A DNA stretch of 5,137 nt from JAVBLF01 sp031553675 (lineage in GTDB: Bacteria > Bacillota > Clostridia > Christensenellales > CALWSW01): assembly GCA_031553675.1 (NCBI GenBank), contig JAVBLF010000077.1:1-5137 (forward strand), written 5' to 3'. Both the position numbers and the translations under genes were made by a program. This document shows positions 1 to 5,137 of the stretch, piece by piece (the stretch's first letter is position 1; each line of letters starts with the position of its first letter). A model generated the notes under the pieces. That model was given only the letters and a program-made list of their open reading frames with translations, did not search any database and was not told where the DNA came from.

Positions 1-537
1 ATGTTGAGTGAATGCAATTTCCTGCTGCTCGACGAACCGACCAACCACCTCGACATCGCCTCGCGCGAAGTGTTGGAACGCGCGCTCAAGGACTACGACG
101 GCACGCAGTTGATCGTTTCGCACGACCGCTACTTCGTCAACGCTCTCGCAGACCGCGTGATCTACCTTTCGCCCACCGGCGCGACGAGCTTCCTCGGCGG
201 CTACGACGACTACGTGGCCGCCCTGAAAGCTTCGCAGGCTGAGCAGGCGCCCGCCGCCAAAACGGATTCCCGCACCAAGAGCGAATACTTTGCGCAAAAA
301 GAGCGCCAAAGCGAGCAGCGCCGCCTAGAGGGACGGATCAAGCGCGCTGAGGAGGCCATTGCCGCCGCCGAAGGGCGCATTGCCGGCTTGGAAGCCGAGC
401 TTTGCAGTGAAGCCGTCGCTTCGGATTACCAGGCCGCGTTGGCATTGGGAAAAGAAATCGAGGGATTGCGGCAGGATTCGGAACGGTTGACGGAGGAATG
501 GCTTGCGTTGCAAGAGGAGTACGACCTACTTTTTTGA
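1..537 (+). CDS. ABC-F family ATPase, C-terminal part (gene cut by window edge)
   Basis: This is the last 178 residues of an ABC-F protein, a soluble tandem-ABC ATPase. Such proteins act on the ribosome (translation factor or antibiotic protection) rather than in transport. Visible are the second-domain Walker B LLLDEP (residues 8-13, catalytic Glu12) running into TNHLDI, the ABC-F hallmark, and the switch histidine in IVSHDRYF (His41). A GGYDDYV segment follows (66-72). The tail from about residue 92 to 176 is Lys/Arg/Glu/Ala-rich and predicted coiled coil, resembling the C-terminal domain of Uup and YdiF types. The first ATG is an internal methionine just after where the signature motif would lie. 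The true start, first ABC domain, linker and second Walker A are off the left edge. The stop TGA (535-537) sits at the centre of a perfect palindrome that encodes the last residues. The family call is firm; the subfamily cannot be set from this fragment. Confidence 0.93.
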   Translation: MLSECNFLLLDEPTNHLDIASREVLERALKDYDGTQLIVSHDRYFVNALADRVIYLSPTGATSFLGGYDDYVAALKASQAEQAPAAKTDSRTKSEYFAQKERQSEQRRLEGRIKRAEEAIAAAEGRIAGLEAELCSEAVASDYQAALALGKEIEGLRQDSERLTEEWLALQEEYDLLF

Positions 538-547
538 AAAAAGTAGG
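525..547. repeat. Perfect 23-bp palindrome over the ABC-F stop codon
   Basis: The arms CCTACTTTTTT (525-535) and AAAAAAGTAGG (537-547) are exact reverse complements around a single G (536), which is the middle base of the TGA stop. The T-run is in the 5' arm and the A-run in the 3' arm, so this is not the canonical intrinsic terminator layout of a GC stem followed by U. The 3' arm can also pair with ACTTTT at 553-558, giving an alternative, mutually exclusive hairpin (539-544 with 553-558). It may help end the ABC-F transcript, or be a copy of a dispersed repeat. Its function is not shown by the sequence. Confidence 0.85.
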
Positions 548-576
548 CAAAAACTTTTGGACACCTGCGGTGCCCC

Positions 577-610
577 CGGCAGGCAGGCCACGATCATGGC
601 CTGCCTGCCG
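577..610. repeat. 14-bp GC-rich hairpin in convergent intergenic region
   Basis: Positions 577-590 pair perfectly with 597-610 (arm core GGCAGGCAGGCC) around the 6-nt loop CGATCA. On the plus strand only a weak T-run follows (TGTTTT at 612-617), and none follows on the minus strand. It is therefore at best an imperfect terminator for the plus-strand ABC-F gene. A small hairpin, CACC-TGC-GGTG, precedes it at 562-572. It could be a transcript 3'-end stabiliser, a weak terminator or part of a dispersed repeat. Confidence 0.75.
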
Positions 611-672
611 ATGTTTTGGGGATGAGACGCGTTTTGCTGGTTCTGGGTCCGTGCGTGCATTCGAATGCGTTC

Positions 673-704
673 AAAAAGGGCGCTGGGTAAAGCCAGCGCC
701 CTTT
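673..704 (-). terminator. Intrinsic terminator of the cobalamin operon
   Basis: Read on the minus strand this is a perfect 12-bp stem AAAGGGCGCTGG/CCAGCGCCCTTT with a 6-nt loop CTTTAC, ending in a run of five T (complement of the A-run at 673-677). It begins 36 nt past the stop codon of the last operon gene. The plus-strand side has only a broken T-run, so it should act mainly on the leftward operon. Confidence 0.92.
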
Positions 705-740
705 GGGCTTTGGGAGGGGTTTGAGAATGCGAGTGCTTGC

Positions 741-1922
741 TCAGATTTTTTCGGCCAATCGCAGCCAGAGTTCCGTGCCGGGTATGACGTCGAGCGCAGC
801 GCAATCGGCCTCGGTGAAGCGAGTTTTGCAGTGCGGGGTATCGGAACGCGTATCGTAGATTGCGTAGGGGGTCGGGGCTTCGCCGTGTTTGCGCGTGTCC
901 GAGAAGGTGTAGTGGTCGGCAAAGGCGCAAAAGCGGACGTCCTCGCCCCGCGCGCGCAAAGCGTCGAGGATCTGCCGCGCCATGGCGTCGGCCATTTCGA
1001 TCGCTTCGACCTTCTCCATGACCTCACCGGCGTGGGCGCATTCGTCGGGCGCTTCGAGGTGGAGGAAGACCGCGTCGTCCTCTTGGAGCAAGTCGAGTGC
1101 GGCTTCTACCTTTTTGTGCCAGTCGGTGTGGATGTCGGCGGTGAAGGCCGGATCGCTCGCGACCCGCATGCCCGCCAAGCGTGCTGCCCCCTTCGCGACG
1201 GCAGCCCCCGCGACGCATCCGCCGCGCAAACCGGTGCGCTCGGTGAAAAGCGGGATCGAGACCCGCGCGCCGCCGCCCCAGGGCCAGAGCATGTTGGCCT
1301 CCCATTCGCCCCTTTCGCGCCGCTGGGCGTTGATGGGGTGGGCGGAGAGGAGATGGGCCATCTGCCGCATGAGTGCCGCCCAGGGTGCGGGCATGAGCGC
1401 TTCCGCGCTTTCGCCGATGTGTTCGTGCGGCGGTTCGCAGACGGGTGGGTTTTTGCATCCGGTGACCGCCCAAACGTGGCGAAAGGTTTCGCCGTCCATG
1501 AGGCGAAGCCCGATGTCCTGCATGCCCTTCGCGATGGCAGGATCTTGGCGCAGCGCTTCGAGCAAGGCCGACGCCTCGTCCGACGCGATCGTGCCCGCGC
1601 AATGCGATGTGATGATACCGTCGCGCACCGTGATGAAGTTGGCGCGGAACGCCGTTTCCTCGGGCGCGATGTCGACGCCGAAACCCGGCGCTTCGAGGTA
1701 AGCGCGGCCTGCCTCGCGGACCGAGGAACCGAACACTTCGATCAGGGCTCCTTCGGTGCCGGGCGGCGTCCCTGCGGGGATGCATTGCACCCGACCGAGC
1801 GTGCCCGCGCGGATCATGTGGTCGAGTGTCGGGGTTTTTGCTCTTTCGAGTGGCGTTTGGCCGTCGAGGGCCTTGAGCGCCTTGTCCGCGGCACCGTCGA
1901 TCATGAACCGTATATACTTCAT
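741..1922 (-). CDS. ApgM-family (archaeal-type phosphoglycerate mutase-like) metalloenzyme in a cobalamin operon
   Basis: This 393-residue protein belongs to the alkaline-phosphatase superfamily, in the group holding archaeal cofactor-independent phosphoglycerate mutase and a proposed alternative homoserine kinase. Metal-site residues are visible: Asp9 in FMIDGAAD, Asp293 and His297 in APDECAHAG, Asp336-His337 in ADH, and His346 in RKH. Other family blocks are EAPGFGVDI (78-85), AFRANF (91-96), INAQRRERG (197-205) and KGAARLAGM (244-252). The nucleophile region reads PPGTEGA (53-59), with Thr56-Glu57 where the family usually has Ser-Asp. The ATG at 1922 was chosen over an in-frame ATG at 1973. 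It has a GGGGAGGTG ribosome site 4 nt upstream, and MKYIRFMIDG is the family's usual beginning. It is the last gene, 55 nt after cobO. Likely substrates are small phosphorylated metabolites. Context suggests supply of threonine phosphate to CobD, or alpha-ribazole-phosphate dephosphorylation. A glycolytic mutase role is possible but less favoured. Confidence 0.88.
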   Translation of the reverse strand: MKYIRFMIDGAADKALKALDGQTPLERAKTPTLDHMIRAGTLGRVQCIPAGTPPGTEGALIEVFGSSVREAGRAYLEAPGFGVDIAPEETAFRANFITVRDGIITSHCAGTIASDEASALLEALRQDPAIAKGMQDIGLRLMDGETFRHVWAVTGCKNPPVCEPPHEHIGESAEALMPAPWAALMRQMAHLLSAHPINAQRRERGEWEANMLWPWGGGARVSIPLFTERTGLRGGCVAGAAVAKGAARLAGMRVASDPAFTADIHTDWHKKVEAALDLLQEDDAVFLHLEAPDECAHAGEVMEKVEAIEMADAMARQILDALRARGEDVRFCAFADHYTFSDTRKHGEAPTPYAIYDTRSDTPHCKTRFTEADCAALDVIPGTELWLRLAEKI

Positions 1923-1926
1923 TCCA

Positions 1927-1935
1927 CACCTCCCC
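1927..1935 (-). promoter_or_regulatory. Ribosome binding site deciding the ApgM-like start
   Basis: The minus strand reads GGGGAGGTG, then 4 nt (TGGA), then the ATG at 1922. This supports translation from 1922 rather than from the in-frame ATG at 1973, which would lie inside the end of cobO's 3' flank and add 17 residues unlike the family. Confidence 0.85.
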
Positions 1936-1977
1936 GTTCCACGTCCACACGTTGCCTCGTTTCCGCAGCGCACGCGA

Positions 1978-2493
1978 TCAATACTCGATGCCTTCTCGCG
2001 CCGCCAGCCCTTTGTCGGCGTAATGCTTGATCGGCCGCATCTCGGTTACGAGGTCGGCGGACTCGATCAAGAGGGGCGTTGCGCCGCGGCCCGTCATGAG
2101 CAGCTCGGTCGTATCGCTGCGGCTCACGGCAAGCGCGATCACGTCGGCTTCCGAGATGAAGCCTTTTTGCACCGAGGTCATCAATTCGTCGAGGATCACG
2201 AGGTCGTAGTTTTTCAAGACGGCTTGTTTGGCTTTTTCGAACTGTCCGCGCGTATGGGCGCGCCATTCGTCTTGGTATTTGGGATCCCAGGGCGGCGCTT
2301 CGATGCGCTCACCGACGTCGATGGCGACTCCCAGGCGTTCGAGGCTGCGGTATTCACCCGTGTCGCCCCGTTTGAGAAACTGGATCATGCAGATCCGTTT
2401 GCCATAGCCCGATGCGCGCGCCGCCAATCCGACGGCCGCCGTCGTCTTGCCTTTGCCGTCCCCCGTGTAGATTTGCCATTGGCCTTTTTCCAT
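1978..2493 (-). CDS. cobO: Cob(I)yrinic acid a,c-diamide / corrinoid adenosyltransferase (CobO/BtuR)
   Basis: This 171-residue enzyme transfers the 5'-deoxyadenosyl group from ATP to the cobalt of reduced corrinoids, in both de novo synthesis and salvage, in the cytoplasm. It has the CobO/BtuR-type P-loop TGDGKGKTT (10-18), the following AAVGLAARASGYG and MIQFLKRG segments, a Walker B-like DLVILDEL (97-104), and the conserved C-terminal run from TGRGATP (134-140) to ADLVTEMRPIKH and REGIEY. The length is normal for the short family members. It starts 2 nt after the cobD stop, with an AGGAGG ribosome site (2501-2506) inside the last cobD codons, so translation is probably coupled. This is the CobA/CobO fold, not the PduO or EutT types. 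Substrate preference (cobyrinate diamide, cobinamide or cobalamin) cannot be told from sequence. Confidence 0.96.
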   Translation of the reverse strand: MEKGQWQIYTGDGKGKTTAAVGLAARASGYGKRICMIQFLKRGDTGEYRSLERLGVAIDVGERIEAPPWDPKYQDEWRAHTRGQFEKAKQAVLKNYDLVILDELMTSVQKGFISEADVIALAVSRSDTTELLMTGRGATPLLIESADLVTEMRPIKHYADKGLAAREGIEY

Positions 2494-2495
2494 CT

Positions 2496-3608
2496 TCAGT
2501 CCTCCTCACAAGTGTCGGTGTGGAAATGGGCGAACGCCTTGCGCAGGGCTGCGATCAGGGCGGCATTTTCGCCGCGCGACTTGACGGCCATGCGGATGTA
2601 ACGTTCGTCGAGTCCTCGGAAGTTCGAAGCGTTTCGGATGAGTACGCCTGATTTCGCCGTTTGATTGCAGAGGTCCCCGGCGCGCAGACCGTCGTCGAGG
2701 CGCGCGAGGACGAAATTCGTCTCTGGCGAGAAGGGCGTCAAGCCTTCGATGGCGGAAAGCGCGGCGAATTGCGCGTCGAGTTCTGCCGCAAGCCAGGCGT
2801 ATGTGTTTGTGAAATAATCGTTGAGCTGGTCGAGCGCAGGGGCGATCGCCTGGGCAAAGGCGTTGACCGACCAGGTGATCTGCCTTTGCTTGAGGCGGGT
2901 GAGAAGTTCGGGCGCGGCGATCGCGTAGCCCAGACGAAGCCCGGGCAGCGCGAGCGATTTCGTAAATGCGCGAAGAAGGAGCGTCTGCGGGAGATCGGCG
3001 AGCTCGTCGATCAGAGACGATGTGCGTCCGGGCAGTGTCAGGAAGAGAAACGCTTCGTCGACGAGCAAATAAATGCCGCGATCTCGGCAGGCGCAGGCGA
3101 GTTCCAAAAGGGTTTCGCGCGGCCAAAGCGTCGAAGTCGGGTTGTTGGGCTGCCCTGTGATCACGGCATCGCCCGGCGAGAGGTCGTCGAGTGCGTCATG
3201 CAAGGCGTTTGGATCGACTTGCCAGCCGCGATCGGGATCGAGGGGCAAAAACTGCAGTTCGGAGCCGCAGAGCCGCGCCGATCGTTCGTAGTCGAAAAAA
3301 CCCGGCGTCAGAAGGAGGGTACGGCGTGGGCGCAGCGCATCGAACGCGATCTGGATCAACTCGCTCGCGCCGTTGCCACAGAGCACGCGATCGGCTTCGA
3401 CGCCGTCCAGTCGCGCGATCGCCTCGCGGAGGGCGACGCAATCGGGATCGGGATAGGCGTGCAAGCGATCGACGGTGCCATGTAAGGCATCGGAGATCGG
3501 CGTGGGCAGGCCGAGCGGGTTGATGTTGGCGGAAAAGTCGAGAAAGGCGGATTCGTCCCTGCCGTAGTGCCGCGATGCTGCGCGGAGGTTGCCGCCATGT
3601 ACGCTCAT
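2496..3608 (-). CDS. cobD: L-threonine-O-3-phosphate decarboxylase (CobD)
   Basis: This PLP enzyme of 370 residues decarboxylates L-threonine-O-3-phosphate to (R)-1-amino-2-propanol O-2-phosphate, the linker between corrin ring and nucleotide loop. It shares the fold of histidinol-phosphate aminotransferase, but CobD-type blocks are plain: HGGNLR (4-9), LDFSANINPLG (23-33), TPGFFDYERS (101-110), and WSVNAFA (246-252). PLP-site features are GNGASE (78-83), QPNNPT (153-158), DEAF (184-187), and the Schiff-base lysine Lys217 in AFTKSLALPGLRLGY. Arginines for the carboxylate/phosphate site lie in NFRGLDERYIRMAVKS (329-344). Its ATG overlaps the cbiB stop as ATGA, and an AGGGGG ribosome site lies in the end of cbiB. 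CbiB uses its product, so the coupling makes metabolic sense. HisC is the alternative reading but is disfavoured by these motifs and the context. Confidence 0.96.
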   Translation of the reverse strand: MSVHGGNLRAASRHYGRDESAFLDFSANINPLGLPTPISDALHGTVDRLHAYPDPDCVALREAIARLDGVEADRVLCGNGASELIQIAFDALRPRRTLLLTPGFFDYERSARLCGSELQFLPLDPDRGWQVDPNALHDALDDLSPGDAVITGQPNNPTSTLWPRETLLELACACRDRGIYLLVDEAFLFLTLPGRTSSLIDELADLPQTLLLRAFTKSLALPGLRLGYAIAAPELLTRLKQRQITWSVNAFAQAIAPALDQLNDYFTNTYAWLAAELDAQFAALSAIEGLTPFSPETNFVLARLDDGLRAGDLCNQTAKSGVLIRNASNFRGLDERYIRMAVKSRGENAALIAALRKAFAHFHTDTCEED

Positions 3609-4741
3609 CGCCGCCCCCTTTTGAACAGGTCGCCGGGGCGCATGCCCATCGTGTCACCCATGCGTCCGATCATCGTCGAGATGACCATCGCCATGGCGGC
3701 GAGAAGCATGCCGTAGGGCCAGAAAGCCGTCAGCAAGCCGCCCATGCCGAGCATGAGCCAGAGCATCCGCGTCATGCCCGCGATGTCGGGCAGGTCGGGG
3801 GCGTGCATGTCATAACCGAGCAGCGTCGATTCGCGCCGGACACCGCCGTAATACGCTTCTCCGCCCATGTGGATGCCGAGGGCGCCGGCGGCGGCGCTCT
3901 CCGGCCAACCGGCGTTCGGGCTGGCGTGTTGGTTGTGTTGGCGCGCGCAGGTGAGGAAGGCCGACCGTCCGTCGAGGCGCAGGATGAAGGCAGAGGCGAT
4001 CAATAGCCCCGCCGTCAAACGCGCGGGGAAATAGGCCAGCGCGTCATCGAGTTTGGCCGACGCCCAGCCGAAGTGGAGGTAGTGCGCGTTGCGGTAGCCG
4101 ACCATAGAGTCGAGCGTGCTGGCGGCTTTGTATAGCCATACGAATGCGGCGCTCAGGATCCAGAGCGAGCTGCCGCGCGGGCTGAACAAAAGGCCCATCC
4201 CCATCCAAAAGAGGGGCGCGATCACGCCGTCGCAGCTGTTTTCGGCCAAGGATTCACAGGCGGCGCGAACGCAGCCTTTTTTCGTCAGACGGTCGGTGTC
4301 GCGTCCGACGAGGGCGCGCAGTTCTTGGCGCGCGGTCGGCAGGTCGCCGTCGGCGAGCGCCCGGGAGACTTTGCGGCCTGCGGACGCCAACCCTCGCGCG
4401 GCGATCGCGAAGTAGAGCAGGACGATGCGGGCGAGCGACGCCCAAAAGAGGCCGACGCTTCGTCCAAGCGCAAATGGGATCGCCCACGCGATGAGCGCGG
4501 TGATCAGAACGGTTGCGGCGCAGAGTACGATACCGGTGTTTTTTTCACGGCGCGCCCGTTCGCCGCCCGGACGGTGGTCGATCGAGCGGCGCAGAACGGC
4601 TTCGCCCTTCGAAATGCACCAGCCGATCAGACGTACCGGGTGCGGAAACCAGCGCGGGTCGCCGATCAATAGGTCGAGCGCGATGGCGATCAAGATCTCC
4701 GCCCATGCGGGAAAACCCTTTGCGAGGATTTGCGTGAGCAT
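3605..4741 (-). CDS. cbiB: Adenosylcobinamide-phosphate synthase (CbiB)
   Basis: This integral membrane enzyme attaches aminopropanol phosphate to the f-propionate of adenosylcobyric acid, giving adenosylcobinamide phosphate. Family blocks are LDLLIGDPRWFPHPVRLIGW (22-41), EKNTG (66-70), SLAENSCDGVIAPLFW (164-179), KAASTLDSMVGYRN (205-218), the FGW..AKLDD..AYFPARLTA stretch (224-244), and SPNAGWPESAAAGALG (274-289). Hydrophobic segments lie near 16-27, 71-92, 98-117, 173-206, 243-254 and 325-356. A GTG at 4771 would add 10 residues. I chose the ATG at 4741 because GGAGGGG sits 4 nt before it and the GTG has no clear ribosome site. At 378 residues it is longer than typical family members (about 310-330). 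It ends in a basic tail, DLFKRGRR, beyond the usual last membrane span. It lies 33 nt after the CbiX-like stop and overlaps cobD by 4 nt. Confidence 0.95.
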   Translation of the reverse strand: MLTQILAKGFPAWAEILIAIALDLLIGDPRWFPHPVRLIGWCISKGEAVLRRSIDHRPGGERARREKNTGIVLCAATVLITALIAWAIPFALGRSVGLFWASLARIVLLYFAIAARGLASAGRKVSRALADGDLPTARQELRALVGRDTDRLTKKGCVRAACESLAENSCDGVIAPLFWMGMGLLFSPRGSSLWILSAAFVWLYKAASTLDSMVGYRNAHYLHFGWASAKLDDALAYFPARLTAGLLIASAFILRLDGRSAFLTCARQHNQHASPNAGWPESAAAGALGIHMGGEAYYGGVRRESTLLGYDMHAPDLPDIAGMTRMLWLMLGMGGLLTAFWPYGMLLAAMAMVISTMIGRMGDTMGMRPGDLFKRGRR

Positions 4742-4745
4742 CCAA

Positions 4746-4752
4746 CCCCTCC
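4746..4752 (-). promoter_or_regulatory. Ribosome binding site deciding the cbiB start
   Basis: On the minus strand GGAGGGG stands 4 nt before the ATG at 4741. The upstream in-frame GTG at 4771 is only 3 nt past the preceding stop codon and has no comparable site, so the ATG is the better start. Confidence 0.75.
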
Positions 4753-4774
4753 AAATTCCACCACGGCTCACTGC

Positions 4775-5134
4775 TCAGTGGGCGATCGCCCCCAGCCGTT
4801 CCGCGAGGACGGCCGCCAACCTTTCGTCTGCGCCCAATACGTCCGCAACGCGGATGAGCGCGTCGGGGTGGACGGTCAAGGCATGTGCGACGGCGTCGGC
4901 GATGTCTTCGCGCAGAGCTTCGCTCGAATACCAGAACAGCGGCGCGACGCAGATCGGCGCTTCGTTGTGAGCCGCGAGCGCTGTGAGGTCGGTTTCGAGC
5001 TGGGCCAGGTAGGTGACGGCGATCGTGCCGCCGATCTGGGCGCGGAGCATGTCCGCGACCTTCATCAGGCAGCAGGCGCTTTCTTCGTCGCGTTCGCCGG
5101 GCGCCACAAGCAGTGTCGTGTGTTTTGTTTCCAT
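4775..5134 (-). CDS. cbiX: Small CbiX-like protein lacking both chelatase histidines
   Basis: This 119-residue protein has the length and layout of the short CbiX (sirohydrochlorin cobaltochelatase) form. The N-terminal strand TTLLVAPGERDEE (6-18) matches the CbiX opening LLVGHGSRDP, and VAPLFWYSSEALREDI (63-78) matches the PLF...GGHVREDI block. HPDALIRVADVLGADERLAAVLAERL (89-114) matches the usual HP...I...LG.DPRL...L ending. Catalytic CbiX binds cobalt with the His of GHGSR and the His of GGH. Here these positions are Pro12 and Ala73, with Glu14 and Glu72 nearby. A normal chelatase activity is therefore doubtful. It may be one half of a split or heteromeric chelatase, a chaperone, or a repurposed paralogue. 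It is the first visible gene of the operon. The ATG at 5134 is only 3 nt from the window edge, and the codon before it (CAC) leaves the frame open, so a longer N-terminus cannot be excluded. Confidence 0.75.
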   Translation of the reverse strand: METKHTTLLVAPGERDEESACCLMKVADMLRAQIGGTIAVTYLAQLETDLTALAAHNEAPICVAPLFWYSSEALREDIADAVAHALTVHPDALIRVADVLGADERLAAVLAERLGAIAH

Positions 5135-5137
5135 GTG

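Noticed and set aside
1..537. ABC-F fragment as a complete small gene or a pseudogene starting at position 1
   Set aside because: The first ATG matches an internal Met of the family just before Walker B. The truncation coincides exactly with the window edge, so it is an artefact of the cut.
1024..1950. A 308-codon minus-strand frame inside the ApgM-like gene
   Set aside because: It is a frame-shifted reading of the same DNA, very rich in Arg, His and Pro, with no motif. The overlapping frame has clear family blocks.
1923..1977. Possible cobalamin riboswitch or internal promoter between cobO and the ApgM-like gene
   Set aside because: The gap is only 55 nt, too short for a cobalamin riboswitch, and I see no convincing -35/-10 pair. 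It holds just a ribosome binding site.
498..2030. A 510-codon open frame on the plus strand, antisense to the ApgM-like gene
   Set aside because: Its product is Arg/Gly/Val-rich with no family resemblance, it starts inside the ABC-F gene and runs through two terminator-like hairpins, and the opposite strand encodes a well-conserved enzyme. It is a high-GC shadow frame.
1756..3485. Plus-strand open frames of 281 and 274 codons (1756-2601, 2661-3485) opposite cobO and cobD
   Set aside because: Their products show no domain signature, and the minus strand holds strongly conserved CobO and CobD motifs throughout.
2496..3608. Histidinol-phosphate aminotransferase (HisC) instead of CobD
   Set aside because: HGGN, SANINPLG and WSVNA blocks and the position between cbiB and cobO all point to CobD. 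No histidine genes are nearby.

Overview
The window is a G+C-rich (roughly 60% or more, by eye) bacterial segment with two convergent transcription units. On the plus strand at the left edge lies the 3' end of an ABC-F type ATPase gene (1-537). Everything from 741 to the right edge is on the minus strand. It is one compact operon for late cobalamin (B12) biosynthesis, read from right to left. Tight gene packing, good Shine-Dalgarno sites and CbiX/CbiB-style genes (the early-cobalt, anaerobic naming tradition) fit an anaerobic or facultative, high-GC bacterium. A Bacillota (Clostridia or Negativicutes) or similar gut/sediment lineage is my guess. Nothing in the window fixes the taxonomy.

Operon order in the direction of transcription is: a small CbiX-like protein (4775-5134); CbiB, adenosylcobinamide-phosphate synthase (3605-4741); CobD, threonine-phosphate decarboxylase (2496-3608, a 4-bp ATGA overlap with cbiB); CobO/BtuR, corrinoid adenosyltransferase (1978-2493, 2 nt after cobD); and an archaeal-type (ApgM-family) phosphoglycerate-mutase-like metalloenzyme (741-1922). 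A clear intrinsic terminator follows at 673-704. The upstream part of the operon, including any promoter or cobalamin riboswitch, lies beyond the right edge.

Together CobO adenosylates the corrin ring, CobD makes aminopropanol phosphate from L-threonine phosphate, and CbiB joins that arm to adenosylcobyric acid. No recognised L-threonine kinase (PduX or BluE type) is in view. The ApgM-like protein belongs to a superfamily that includes a proposed alternative homoserine kinase, so it is a candidate for making threonine phosphate.

The two most unusual proteins are at the ends of the visible operon. The CbiX-like protein lacks both histidines that hold cobalt in true CbiX. The ApgM-like protein has Thr-Glu where the family normally has the Ser-Asp nucleophile motif. 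The 203-nt convergent intergenic region (538-740) carries three successive inverted repeats. One is a perfect 23-bp palindrome centred on the ABC-F stop codon. No RNA genes, mobile elements or CRISPR arrays were seen.
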